Assembly (NCBI RefSeq): GCF_002221525.1
Contig: NZ_CP011028.1
Location: 1,189,001 to 1,253,000, forward strand
DNA from: Pseudoalteromonas espejiana DSM 9414
GTDB lineage: Bacteria > Pseudomonadota > Gammaproteobacteria > Enterobacterales > Alteromonadaceae
Length of the DNA: 64,000 nt
Direction: 5' to 3'
Part shown: piece after piece, positions 1 to 8,431 of the stretch
How the letters are laid out: every line of letters starts with the position of its first letter
How positions within the stretch are numbered: position 1 is the stretch's first letter
Position numbers and translations under genes: made by a program
The notes under the pieces: model-generated
Told to the model about the DNA's origin: nothing
The model's database searches: none
Seen by the model: the letters and a program-made list of their open reading frames with translations, nothing else

Positions 1-112
1 CTGCGTTAAAAAATTCTCATTTAGAACAACTAAATAGCGAATTTTTTCCTTGCTATCAACACGCTTTTCCATCCTCAAAATAGATCACTTAATTATGCGG
101 ATTGGTATTAAA
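1..112. repeat. Dispersed palindromic intergenic element, copy 1 (cut by window edge)
   Basis: The stretch reads CTGCGTTAAAAAATTCTCAT, then TTAGAACAACTAAATAG, and ends GCGGATTGGTAT near 110. A second copy at about 13332-13495 has the same order of blocks in the same orientation (CTGGGTTAAAAATCTTCAT, TTAGAACAGCTAGATA, GCAGATTGGTAT). The end is the inverse of the other copy's start (TACTAATCCGC), so the complete element has inverted ends and looks like a MITE or large REP-type unit. The left part of this copy lies outside the window. Confidence 0.6.
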
Positions 113-118
113 ATGAGC

Positions 119-964
119 TTAGCTTTCAATTAAGTCTTCAACACCAACAATCAACCATGGAGCATCATTTGTTGTTGAGCGCTCAAGGTGCCAAATTTCT
201 AAAATTGGCTCTTCTTTTTTATCACCTAAATCACGGTACTTACCTTTAAAGCGAACACTTACTTGCCAAGCACTCGCTGTTGTATCGGCGCGTACAAGTT
301 CTGCATCTATAAACATAACTTCAGTGTCTACACTTTCAATCGCTTCGCGTTCTGCTTTAAATTCTTGTGCTAACTCTGGGCTTAGGTATTCGGCCATTGT
401 TGTATAATCGGCATTGTTCCACGCTACTTGTAGCGTATGGTAGTGGCTACGTGCACCTTGTAGAAAGCCATTTACGTCAAAATTAGGTGGTAAGTTATAA
501 GGTACTTGTTCTGCGCTTGTACTTTGCTGAGCAAAACCATTATTAAGCGGCTGCTCAGGTGGAGCTTGTTTAAACGCATTTTGCCCCATATTACTACCAG
601 CAAGTTGCGGAGATTGTTTAGCGCGTATAAAGCCCATAATCAGCTTAAATATAATAAACGCAGCCCCTGCTAATAAAATCATTTCTAACAACTGAAAACC
701 TTCAAAATTATCACCTAACATTGCTGCAATTAACCCACCGGCTAAAAGTCCGCCTAATACCCCAGCCATAATTCCCTTTTTGTTTGACTTAGCTTTTGCG
801 CCCGGGGCTTGTGCTGCAGTGTCGGCTTTTTGCTTTTGTGCGGTTTGCTGAGTTGTTGGTGTTTTACCGCGTTTGCTACTACCAAACTTTTTACGTGCCT
901 GTGCATCAAAACTAGCGGTGCAAAGTAGTGCTAGTAATGAAAATATAACGATGAAGTTCTTCAT
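119..964 (-). CDS. Tim44-like domain membrane protein
   Basis: 281 residues. Residues 1-23 form a signal peptide or signal anchor (hydrophobic core, then AQA|RKK). Residues 25-62 are a polar Lys/Gln/Ala-rich linker. Two hydrophobic segments follow at about 65-83 (Gly-rich) and 91-112. The C-terminal half (about 160-280) has the pattern of the Tim44-like domain (an NTF2-type fold), with an LxxARxHY-like stretch and a terminal conserved Trp. In bacteria this family is widespread but poorly characterised; mitochondrial Tim44 is a distant relative. Monocistronic: the nearest gene upstream on this strand ends at 1129, behind a bidirectional hairpin terminator. Domain assignment is from the pattern seen; the molecular role is unknown. 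Confidence 0.8.
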   Translation of the reverse strand: MKNFIVIFSLLALLCTASFDAQARKKFGSSKRGKTPTTQQTAQKQKADTAAQAPGAKAKSNKKGIMAGVLGGLLAGGLIAAMLGDNFEGFQLLEMILLAGAAFIIFKLIMGFIRAKQSPQLAGSNMGQNAFKQAPPEQPLNNGFAQQSTSAEQVPYNLPPNFDVNGFLQGARSHYHTLQVAWNNADYTTMAEYLSPELAQEFKAEREAIESVDTEVMFIDAELVRADTTASAWQVSVRFKGKYRDLGDKKEEPILEIWHLERSTTNDAPWLIVGVEDLIES

Positions 965-1085
965 GAAATTCCTTAATTTAAATCGAGCCGGAATTATAAT
1001 TTACTTTGTTAAAGAACTTAATAAATTACTTTTAAAATCAATTTGAATGGCTGATAAGTAAACAGTGGCAATTATTTATAGGCAC

Positions 1086-1114
1086 AAAAAAAGCGCTTAA
1101 TTAAGCGCTTTTTG
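1086..1114 (-). terminator. Bidirectional-looking rho-independent terminator
   Basis: AAAAAGCGCTTAATTAAGCGCTTTTT is a perfect GC-centred palindrome with A/T runs on both sides. It lies 15 bases beyond the stop codon of the DUF3379 gene read leftward and isolates it from the Tim44-like gene. Confidence 0.85.
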
Positions 1115-1128
1115 AATTTAATGAAGGG

Positions 1129-1881
1129 CTATAGCCAGCGTATTGCACCGGTTACGCGTTCATTATAAACATTAATGGGTGCACCGGTATTGGCAACCAA
1201 AATGGTATCTGCTCTTGAGCCTCTATTTATGTGTCCTGCAAAGCGCTCATCATGAAAATCATCAGCGCCAAAGCCAAATGATTGATTTTCTGAAGGCACA
1301 ATAAACACCGTCATAGGGCCAAAGTCTGACTCAAAAATAAGGTGTAAGCCTTTTTCACCTTTAAAGTCGCAAAACATTGCATACGTAATTTTACCCGGCA
1401 GCTCTTCAATATGCGCACCTAGCAAGGCTAGCTTATCGTTTACACTTTGTAAGCTAATTGCATCGGTTTTATCAAGCGCACTGATTTCGTGATAAACATG
1501 GGTTAAAGCATGTTCACCAGCCTCATGAGCAATGTGTTGTTCAGTGCTAAAAAAGAATGCGCCAATAGCTACAAAAAAAGAAGCGGCAAGCGCTAAATGC
1601 ACACGGTCAAGCTTAAAACGCGAGCGGGCATCTACTACATTTTTACCGGCTGCTTGTTCTTCTTGCAGTGCTTTTTCTTTTAAAGAGGTATTTAAAAGAA
1701 TTCGTTCCGCAAGGTTGTCAGGCACGGGTACATCTAACGCGTCTTGAATTTGTTTATCAAAATCTTTCATATCGTTAATAAAGCTTTGTCTCTCTGAGCT
1801 TTCTTTCGCAAATTCTAAAAGCTCCTTTTCTAAATCGTTTGGCTGCGCAATAGTGCGGCGACGAAACTCAAGTTCATCCAT
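1129..1881 (-). CDS. DUF3379 family membrane protein, probable anti-sigma partner
   Basis: 250 residues. The N-terminal ~95 residues are charged and cytoplasmic-looking, with VPVPDNLAERIL resembling a short amphipathic anti-sigma-like helix. One transmembrane helix sits at about 96-113 (ALAASFFVAIGAFFFS). The remaining ~135 residues would be periplasmic, with His-rich stretches (HIAHEAGEHALTHVYHE). The start codon overlaps the stop of the ECF sigma gene by one base, so the two are translationally coupled. An ECF gene followed directly by a single-span membrane protein is the usual sigma/anti-sigma arrangement. The zinc HxxxCxxC motif of ZAS anti-sigma factors is absent. The anti-sigma role is inferred from context only; family membership is moderately sure. 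Confidence 0.7.
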   Translation of the reverse strand: MDELEFRRRTIAQPNDLEKELLEFAKESSERQSFINDMKDFDKQIQDALDVPVPDNLAERILLNTSLKEKALQEEQAAGKNVVDARSRFKLDRVHLALAASFFVAIGAFFFSTEQHIAHEAGEHALTHVYHEISALDKTDAISLQSVNDKLALLGAHIEELPGKITYAMFCDFKGEKGLHLIFESDFGPMTVFIVPSENQSFGFGADDFHDERFAGHINRGSRADTILVANTGAPINVYNERVTGAIRWL

Positions 1882-2438
1882 TATTTTGATGCCCCTTTAA
1901 GTTGTTCATCATCACGGCTTAAAGCCTCTTTAAGTTGGTTTCTGGCACGGTACAATCGAGTCATAACCGTGTTTTTATTTAAATCAAGGATCTCTGCTAT
2001 TTCCTCACCAGAGCAACCCATTACTACCTGAAGTAGTAATGGCTCTCTGTATTCATCTGATAGCAGCGCAATTTGGCGTTGTATAACTGTTTGTTCCATT
2101 TCATCATCTAACGAGTGACTTGTTTCATCAACAAGGGTGTCGTTTTCAACATCGCTATAATCAAACTGTTTACGTTCAAAACGACGGGCGTTTTCTCTGC
2201 GTAAAATAGTTAGTAGCCAAGGTTTAGCTGCTTTTTGATCTAAAAGTGAGTCGAGCGAGCGCCATGCACGCAAAAACGTTTCTTGTACTAAGTCATCTGC
2301 TATGTGTGGATCACGGCATAACCAATAAGCAAAGCGGTAAAGCTCCTTATTGTATACATGCACCAAGGCTTCATAACGCTTTTGTTTCTCTGCCATATCA
2401 ACTAAGACCTGATTATTTGATTTTTTCTTTCCAAGCAT
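1881..2438 (-). CDS. ECF-type RNA polymerase sigma factor
   Basis: 185 residues. Region 2 is at about 23-95 (LYRFAYWLCRDPHIADDLVQETFLRAW, the usual core-binding and -10 recognition helices). Region 4 is at about 125-175 (LLSDEYREPLLLQVVMGCSGEEIAEILDLNKNTVMTRLYRAR, helix-turn-helix). Region 3 is absent, as in ECF sigmas. Start choice is open: the ATG at 2438 has a weak Shine-Dalgarno, while an in-frame ATG at 2396 (MAEKQKRYEALV) is preceded by AGGT and fits the family better, giving 171 residues. It lies 64 bases beyond batD on the same strand, behind a hairpin, and is coupled to the DUF3379 gene. It probably directs its own operon and an envelope or stress response; the signal is unknown. Confidence 0.9.
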   Translation of the reverse strand: MLGKKKSNNQVLVDMAEKQKRYEALVHVYNKELYRFAYWLCRDPHIADDLVQETFLRAWRSLDSLLDQKAAKPWLLTILRRENARRFERKQFDYSDVENDTLVDETSHSLDDEMEQTVIQRQIALLSDEYREPLLLQVVMGCSGEEIAEILDLNKNTVMTRLYRARNQLKEALSRDDEQLKGASK

Positions 2439-2477
2439 AAGTACTTTTTTTAGTTAAAAATTATTATTTAATGCATG

Positions 2478-2518
2478 AAAAGACCTGTATTTATCAAATT
2501 AATTAATAAAGGTCTTTT
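2478..2518 (-). terminator. Terminator overlapping the batD stop codon
   Basis: AAAAGACCT at 2478-2486 pairs with AGGTCTTTT at 2510-2518. Read on the minus strand the stem is followed by TTTTC. The distal arm contains the last codons of batD, so termination is built into the end of the gene, separating the bat operon from the sigma-factor operon. Confidence 0.65.
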
Positions 2519-4167
2519 AATACAGCTTGTTGCGACGTCTTGCTTTGAGCTTGGTATTGCTCAATTAATTTAATAATAGCATTAAGATCGCTCTTTGTGC
2601 TGCCATTAGCATAAAGTGTAGCTTGTAGCTGGTTTATAAGTGCTGCTAGCTCCTCTTTATTTATACGGGCTACTAATGCATCTATGGCGGCTACATTTTT
2701 ACCTGTAATTAAACTAGCAACGTTATTTAACTCGCTATAAAACGCATTGTAATTGCCTGCTTTAGCAGCTTGCTTAAGTTTATTTAACGAAAGCGTAGTA
2801 GGGCCTTTAGGCGCCTCACTTATAATTTTTTGTTCATTTTTAGTAGAACGGGCTAACCAATAAAAAATTGCAGTAATAATCCATAAAATATAACCAAGTA
2901 CAGCAACAATAATTAACCACAGCGGTGTTTTATCTTGTGCAGCTTGTAAAGGGGGAGTTGATGCAGCTAAATTATCAGCTGTAGCAGGTTGTAAATTAGG
3001 CTCATTAGGCCCAGCCGAATTAGTATTTGCTAAAGGCTGGGTATTTGCCTGCGCACCACCTGTTACGGTTATTGTACGTTTAGGTAAAGTAGCATAGCTG
3101 ATGCGCTGCATTTTAGTGTTATACCAAGGTACGGTTATTTCAGGCAATGTATAGGTGCCTGCTTTTTGTGGTAATAGAGCAAACGACGCAGTTTGCTGTG
3201 ATACTACGCGGCCATTTCTAACGGCGTTATTAGTTTCAACATCATCCGGGTAACTACGAATACCTTCAATGGTATTCATGTTGATTTCTGGCAGCTGCTC
3301 TTTAGTTACACCTAGGGCGGTCAGTGTAATTGTACGGGTAATAGGGGTGCCAACTTCTACGGTATTTTCTTCAGGTTGCCATTGTTCATCTAAATTCACC
3401 AGCTCGCTTGGTAGCCATGCACCTTTGTAGTCAGCAGGAATTGGTTTAATTTCAAGTTGCTGGTCATCACCTAAAGCAGAAACTTCTAATTGGCGATAGT
3501 TTTGCTGTACTCGCCCTTGAAAAGTAGGCCCTGTAATCGTATAAACGCCGCTTTTTTGCGGTTGTAATAAATACTCACGGGTGATGACTAAATAGCGCTT
3601 ACCATCAACCAGTTCATAACTTTCTGTTTGCTTACCAAGTTGTGTAAGTTGTGCATCTTCCATACTTGGCGTGCTTAAGCTGCCATCAAGTAGCTCTTTA
3701 GCAAGGTAAAGCTTTATAGTGTAAACACCGGCTTCTTGAACAAATAACGAGTTGTTAGAGAGCTCAGTTTTTAAAAATATATCATTATTTTTGTCTGCAT
3801 CAGCAGCGCGCTTAGCTACTTTTAATTTAATTGGTTGTGAGCTTAAACCGGCAACACTAAAGGCTGGTATAGTGTATTCGCCCTCATTACGGGTCATTAA
3901 TTTAATTGACCACGTTGTTTGTTTATTTATGCTGCCATTAATAATATTAGTGCGTGTACTTAAGCTTGTAGGACCTACTACAAAGTCCTTTAGCAATACT
4001 GAGGTGTCGGGCTGCTCGCTTTTTATTGTGTCATCGACACTAATATTAAGCATAAAAAACTCACCGGCCAGTACTGGGTTTTTATCTACGCTTGCTTCTA
4101 ATTTGGTGGCGGCCCATGTTGGCATCGCACTTAATAGCAATAAACAGCAAAATAATCGCATTACCAT
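2503..4167 (-). CDS. batD: BatD family protein (aerotolerance operon)
   Basis: 554 residues. A signal peptide (1-19, ending TWA|A) is followed by a large beta-rich extracytoplasmic region (about 20-370) with the BatD pattern: an N-terminal LEASVDKNPVLAGEFF-type opening, repeated ITRTITL and PxIxVPWY stretches. One transmembrane helix is at about 415-438, and a C-terminal cytoplasmic helical region (about 455-554) follows. Bat proteins were named for Bacteroides aerotolerance; in other bacteria the operon is tied to envelope integrity or stress, and the biochemical role is not settled. The start overlaps the end of the batBC gene by 7 bases, indicating coupled translation. A serine/glutamine/asparagine-rich linker precedes the membrane helix. 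Confidence in the family is high; function is by context. Confidence 0.85.
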   Translation of the reverse strand: MVMRLFCCLLLLSAMPTWAATKLEASVDKNPVLAGEFFMLNISVDDTIKSEQPDTSVLLKDFVVGPTSLSTRTNIINGSINKQTTWSIKLMTRNEGEYTIPAFSVAGLSSQPIKLKVAKRAADADKNNDIFLKTELSNNSLFVQEAGVYTIKLYLAKELLDGSLSTPSMEDAQLTQLGKQTESYELVDGKRYLVITREYLLQPQKSGVYTITGPTFQGRVQQNYRQLEVSALGDDQQLEIKPIPADYKGAWLPSELVNLDEQWQPEENTVEVGTPITRTITLTALGVTKEQLPEINMNTIEGIRSYPDDVETNNAVRNGRVVSQQTASFALLPQKAGTYTLPEITVPWYNTKMQRISYATLPKRTITVTGGAQANTQPLANTNSAGPNEPNLQPATADNLAASTPPLQAAQDKTPLWLIIVAVLGYILWIITAIFYWLARSTKNEQKIISEAPKGPTTLSLNKLKQAAKAGNYNAFYSELNNVASLITGKNVAAIDALVARINKEELAALINQLQATLYANGSTKSDLNAIIKLIEQYQAQSKTSQQAVLKDLY

Positions 4168-6068
4168 GATTTTTCTACTCCTGTAGGGCGACGTTGATAT
4201 TGTCTTTTTTGGGCTTCTAATTGCATTTTATTCCGTAATAAAATTGCCGGGTCGTCCGGTACTTTTCTTAATAACTGATTGAGCTGCTGCGCTTTTTCTT
4301 TCTCTTCGTTGGTAAGCTCACGTGTCTGAGCTTGAGCAGCTTGTTGCTGTGCATTTTGCTTTTGCTCATCCGTTAATTCTTGCTCAGTATCATCTTGTGG
4401 CTGTGCGTTTTGCGGTTCTTGTTTAGCTTGTTCAGACTCTTTTTGTGCTTGCTCAGATTGTTGCTCTGCTTGCATGTCAGGTTCATTTTGCTTATCTGAT
4501 TGCGAGCCTGGCTGTGCATTTTGCTCTGAGTCTGATTGCTCATTTTTATCTTTATCAGGCTCGTCGGGCTTACCTTGCTGATCTTGTGATTGTTCGCCCT
4601 GGTTTTCACCTTCTTGAGATTCGCTTTTTTCACCATCGCTTTGCTGCTGATCTTGCTTTGATTGATCATTTTGCTGTTGGTTTTGCTCGTCTTGTGAATC
4701 GCCGCCTTGCTGGTTTTGTTGCTTTTGCTGATTTAAAAGCTGTTCAACAAGTGCTTGGTTGTCGGCGGCTTCACTAAAATCGCTTTGTAGGTTTTGTGCT
4801 TGTTTATAAGCGTCAATAGCCTGCTCAAGCTGGCCCGCTTTTGCAAGTGCATTACCATAATTGTATAAACCAGAGGCCGACTTATCTTTGCTAAACGCAT
4901 CAAGTGCTCCTTCAAAGTTGCCTTGCTGGTATAAAGCCGCACCTTTTAATTTACTTGAGTCTGCATTGGCTGCGCTTTCGAAGTCTTTATTTTTATAAGC
5001 ATCGAGCGCTTGCTGATCGGTATTTTTAAAAAACGCGGGTAGCTCTAGAGCATAAGCTTGTTGTTGTGGTAAAAAACTCAATACTAAAAAAGCACCTATA
5101 AAAGCTGCGTTTCTAAATAAATATAAACCTAAAGGCAATAAAATAAGTAAGCCATAAATACCTGCATCTATTCGCCAAAGCGCGTGGCTTTGCTTTTCAT
5201 CTTTTAACAGCTCGCTATTTGCATTTGGTGCAAACACTGCAATATCGCTACTGCTAGGTTGGTAGCTTGCATATTTGCCACCGCTGTTACTGGCAAGGCC
5301 TTTTAATTGCGATGAGTTAAGAGTGGGCACTACAATTTGCCCATAGCGGTCTTTTAAAAAGCCGCCTTCAGGTAATTTTATTGGCGCACCTTGGGCAGTA
5401 CCTACACCGTAAATATTTAAGCGGTATTGGCTGTTGTTAGAAAAGTTACTTACATCGCTTTGCTCAGTTTGATCTATGCCATCGGTAACTAAAATTATAT
5501 CGCCATCAATATAACCTGCTTGAGTTAAAAGCTCTTTTGCCATATCAAGCCCAGCTAACACATTAGAGCCTTTGTCAGGCATTATGTCGGGGCTCAAACT
5601 TGGGATTAAATTGGCAAGCGTAGTGGCGTCGTTAGTTAAAGGAGAAATAGTAAATGCGCTACCCGCGTAGGCAACTAAGGCTGTGTCGCCTTCTTTAAAT
5701 AGCTCAATCATATCGAGTGCTTTAAAGCGCGATTGCGTTAAACGGTTTGGTAAAATGTCGGTACTGTACATTGAATACGACATATCCATAACGATTACGC
5801 GCGCGCTTTTACTTTGAAATACGGGCACTTGTTTTTCTTCAAAACTAGGGCCTGCACTAAATAAAATACCCAAACAGCAAAACACAGCTATAAGCCAAAG
5901 TGGTTGGCTGGTTTTAGTGTTTGATTCGCTCATAATAAACGACGCCAAATGAGGAGCAATTAAGTTATCTGCTGTCGTTTTTTTATGTTTAATAAACGCA
6001 ACAAAAAATAGCGCTGCAGCAGGTATTAAAAGCCACAAAACAGCTGGGCGAATAAATTCGAAATCCAT
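4161..6068 (-). CDS. BatB-BatC fusion: von Willebrand factor A domain plus TPR protein
   Basis: 635 residues. A membrane helix is at 8-26 and a second near 57-72. A VWA domain (about 85-280) carries the MIDAS motif DMSYSMYS. A third and fourth helix lie near 297-335. TPR-like repeats (about 350-440) contain GNALAKAGQLEQAIDAYKQAQ. A 130-residue tail (about 455-590) is dominated by Gln, Asn, Asp, Glu, Ser and Lys, and is probably disordered. The fusion combines what are separate BatB and BatC in Bacteroides. It overlaps batA by one base (TAATG) and batD by 7 bases. A periplasmic or membrane-side scaffold role with BatA is inferred. The Gln-rich tail is low-complexity and likely length-variable between strains. 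Confidence 0.85.
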   Translation of the reverse strand: MDFEFIRPAVLWLLIPAAALFFVAFIKHKKTTADNLIAPHLASFIMSESNTKTSQPLWLIAVFCCLGILFSAGPSFEEKQVPVFQSKSARVIVMDMSYSMYSTDILPNRLTQSRFKALDMIELFKEGDTALVAYAGSAFTISPLTNDATTLANLIPSLSPDIMPDKGSNVLAGLDMAKELLTQAGYIDGDIILVTDGIDQTEQSDVSNFSNNSQYRLNIYGVGTAQGAPIKLPEGGFLKDRYGQIVVPTLNSSQLKGLASNSGGKYASYQPSSSDIAVFAPNANSELLKDEKQSHALWRIDAGIYGLLILLPLGLYLFRNAAFIGAFLVLSFLPQQQAYALELPAFFKNTDQQALDAYKNKDFESAANADSSKLKGAALYQQGNFEGALDAFSKDKSASGLYNYGNALAKAGQLEQAIDAYKQAQNLQSDFSEAADNQALVEQLLNQQKQQNQQGGDSQDEQNQQQNDQSKQDQQQSDGEKSESQEGENQGEQSQDQQGKPDEPDKDKNEQSDSEQNAQPGSQSDKQNEPDMQAEQQSEQAQKESEQAKQEPQNAQPQDDTEQELTDEQKQNAQQQAAQAQTRELTNEEKEKAQQLNQLLRKVPDDPAILLRNKMQLEAQKRQYQRRPTGVEKSW

Positions 6069-7054
6069 TAGTTAGGCTCCTTGAGTGCACGCAAAGTACT
6101 TATCATAACTTTTAAGCTAATGAGTAAAATAGCAATCAGTAGTGGGTAGAAAAATAGTGAGCTTTGTGGGCGAAATGTTTGTTCATCAGCACTTATTGGC
6201 TCTAATTTATCAAGCTCAGCGTATATTTGCTGCAGGCCGGCTACATCTTTTGCTCTAAAGTATAAGCCGCCGGTTTGCTCCGCTACTTGTTTTAGTAAGC
6301 TTTCATCTAAGCTGCCACCACTTGAACCGCCCATATTAAATAGGCTAAAGCCGCGTGGGTTATCTGAGCCTACACCTATGGTATATACTTTAATACCTTC
6401 TTCGCGGGCAAGAAGTAGGGCATCTTCTGGTTTTAAATTACCGGCTGTGTTTTGACCATCGGTTAAAAGCACCACAATTCGATTACTTTTATCTTTATTA
6501 GCAAAACGCTTTACCGATAAGCCTAGTGCATCGCCAATAGCGGTGGCGCGTCCTACCAAGCCAATTTGAGATTCGCTGAGCATTTTACTTACTGTTTTCA
6601 CGTCGCGCGTAAGTGGTGTTTGTAAAAATGCGGTGTCGCCAAATAATATCAGCCCAAGCCTGTCGCCTTGGCGCTGCTCTATAAAGTCGCTCAATACGGC
6701 TTTTACCATAGTGAGGCGGTCAACATACTGGCCGTTGTAGGCCATGTCTTGTTCGGTCATAGATCCTGATAAGTCAACCGCGAGCATTATATCGCGCCCT
6801 TCATTAGGTAATGAAATGGGCTCGTCTAACCACGTTGGGTTTGCAGCCGCTGTTACAAGTAATAACCATAAAATCCATTCAAAAACATTTAACTTACGTG
6901 CACCTTGCTCAAGGCTATGTGTGGTTAAGTTGTGTTTAGCAAAGCTAGGAATGCGAAGGCGCGTTTGTGCGCTAGTTGCAGCCGGTTTTAATAATAAAAG
7001 TAATAAAGGCAGTGGCAGTAACAAAAATAACCAGGGCCAGCTAAATTCAAACAT
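6068..7054 (-). CDS. batA: BatA family VWA-domain membrane protein
   Basis: 328 residues. Helices at about 5-24 (proline/leucine-rich) and 58-75 flank a short cytoplasmic stretch. The VWA domain (about 86-285) has an intact metal-ion-dependent adhesion site, DLSGSMTEQDM, with the downstream Thr (LQTPLTRD) and Asp (LLTDGQNTAG). A final helix is at about 303-322. The paired VWA proteins BatA and BatB are hallmarks of this operon and are thought to assemble with a MoxR AAA+ ATPase, which here is encoded 1.4 kb upstream in the same transcription unit. It overlaps the preceding DUF4381 gene by 8 bases. The assignment is secure by domain and context; substrate unknown. Confidence 0.88.
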   Translation of the reverse strand: MFEFSWPWLFLLLPLPLLLLLLKPAATSAQTRLRIPSFAKHNLTTHSLEQGARKLNVFEWILWLLLVTAAANPTWLDEPISLPNEGRDIMLAVDLSGSMTEQDMAYNGQYVDRLTMVKAVLSDFIEQRQGDRLGLILFGDTAFLQTPLTRDVKTVSKMLSESQIGLVGRATAIGDALGLSVKRFANKDKSNRIVVLLTDGQNTAGNLKPEDALLLAREEGIKVYTIGVGSDNPRGFSLFNMGGSSGGSLDESLLKQVAEQTGGLYFRAKDVAGLQQIYAELDKLEPISADEQTFRPQSSLFFYPLLIAILLISLKVMISTLRALKEPN

Positions 7055-7481
7055 GGACTGACTCCTTTAATTTAAATTGTTTAATACCTTGGCGAAACTT
7101 GTCGGTTAGTGCTTCGTTTGCTTGCTCGGTATTATAAAGGCTGAGTATTTCTTGTTCGCTAAAGCTTAAGCCGGTTAATGCATTAAGCGTAATGCACCAA
7201 TTAGTTGTTGATTGTGCAGCTAGACGTTTGTCGTAATACTCAATAACAAGGCGTTTTAAAATAATATGAAGGGTGAGCGGGTTTTGCTCTGTTTTACTTA
7301 AGTCTATTGCGTAACGTTTTGGCTTTTTAAATTTGTGATTTTTGTAAAACCAAAAAGCAGCTGCACAGATTGCTATAAATAGCACCGTAATGATAACCCA
7401 CCAAGCAGGGGCGAGTGGCCACCAACTTACTTGGCTTGGAGCTATTATGTCGTGCAGGCCGTCGAGTGGATTGGGTTGCAT
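7047..7481 (-). CDS. DUF4381 family membrane protein of the bat operon
   Basis: 144 residues. The N-terminal NPLDGLHDIIAPSQVSWWPLAPAWW followed by a single transmembrane helix (about 27-46) is typical of DUF4381. The C-terminal part (about 55-144) is predicted helical and cytoplasmic. Such genes almost always sit between the DUF58 and batA genes, as here. It starts 2 bases after the DUF58 stop and overlaps batA by 8 bases. No catalytic motif is visible. Function unknown beyond its operon membership. Confidence 0.8.
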   Translation of the reverse strand: MQPNPLDGLHDIIAPSQVSWWPLAPAWWVIITVLFIAICAAAFWFYKNHKFKKPKRYAIDLSKTEQNPLTLHIILKRLVIEYYDKRLAAQSTTNWCITLNALTGLSFSEQEILSLYNTEQANEALTDKFRQGIKQFKLKESVHV

Positions 7482-7483
7482 GG

Positions 7484-8428
7484 TTACTTTCTCACTAATT
7501 GCAGCTCAAGCGGGCTGGCTGCATTGAATGATATTAAATTAAGGCCAGATTTAGTTAAGCGATTAAGGCGAGTGCTAAATGTGTGTTCGGCATTTTTTGC
7601 AAAGCGTTCTCTAAAACTGTTATCCATTAGCGGAAGGGCAAAGTCTTGGTTATTTGCACTTACCGTAACCGTTTGTTTAAACGCAGGGAGCTGATGCTCA
7701 AACGGGTCACTTATATGACAGCCTATTAGTTCGCAGTGGCGGCTTAAAATTTCTAATTGCTTAAAGCTTGCATCATCTAAGGCATTAAAATCAGAGACTA
7801 AATACACTAAGCTGCCTGGTTTAGCTAAGTGGTTAAGGCGTTTTAAATTATCGCTAAAGTTGTTAGTGGCTTGTTTGTCTATATTGTTAAGTGCTTGTTG
7901 GTGGTTGTCGCATAGGTTATGGCAAAGTTTAAGAACGGCTTTTTCGCGTGCGCTTGGCTTAAGTTCTAAATGCGAGTGCTGGTTAAACACAATGCCGCCA
8001 ATTCTATCACCGCGCTGACACGCCGACCAAGCAACTAGCGCGCTAATGTGCGCAGCCTGTACTGACTTAAGCAGTAGCTTTGAGCCAAATAGCATAGAGT
8101 TTGAAAAATCAGTAAATACAAAAACTGGGCGCTCTTTTTCTTCTTGAAAAAGCTTTGTATGGGTTTCGCCGGTGCGCGCTGTTACTCGCCAGTCAATAGA
8201 GCGAATATCATCGCCTTGCTGGTAATGGCGCACTTCGGCAAACTCCATTCCTCGGCCTTTATGTGGCGCAAGGTATTGCCCAGTTAAACTATTTTTAATT
8301 TTAACTTTTGGTGCAAGCTCTAGTAACTGCGCTTTTGCTTTGTAATACATCAGCTCTTTTAGTGCTAAATTTACACCGTGGCTGTGGCTTTCTTTCAGCC
8401 ATGCCTGAGGGTCTAATTGTTTTTGCAT
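7484..8428 (-). CDS. DUF58 domain protein (VWA-like, MoxR-associated)
   Basis: 314 residues with no signal peptide or membrane helix evident. The DUF58 core is visible at about 50-130: LAPHKGRGMEFAEVRHYQQGDDIRSIDWRVTARTG and later VFTDFSNSM, a degenerate MIDAS-like DxSxS. DUF58 proteins accompany MoxR ATPases and VWA proteins and probably act as adaptors between ATPase and client. Spacing of 3 bases after moxR and 2 bases before DUF4381 shows a compact operon. Confidence in the family is high; its exact task is inferred. Confidence 0.85.
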   Translation of the reverse strand: MQKQLDPQAWLKESHSHGVNLALKELMYYKAKAQLLELAPKVKIKNSLTGQYLAPHKGRGMEFAEVRHYQQGDDIRSIDWRVTARTGETHTKLFQEEKERPVFVFTDFSNSMLFGSKLLLKSVQAAHISALVAWSACQRGDRIGGIVFNQHSHLELKPSAREKAVLKLCHNLCDNHQQALNNIDKQATNNFSDNLKRLNHLAKPGSLVYLVSDFNALDDASFKQLEILSRHCELIGCHISDPFEHQLPAFKQTVTVSANNQDFALPLMDNSFRERFAKNAEHTFSTRLNRLTKSGLNLISFNAASPLELQLVRK

Positions 8429-8431
8429 AAC

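Noticed and set aside
4373-4942. Open frames on both strands within the Gln-rich part of batBC
   Set aside because: Repeat-derived composition keeps other frames open; no family match and no start signals.
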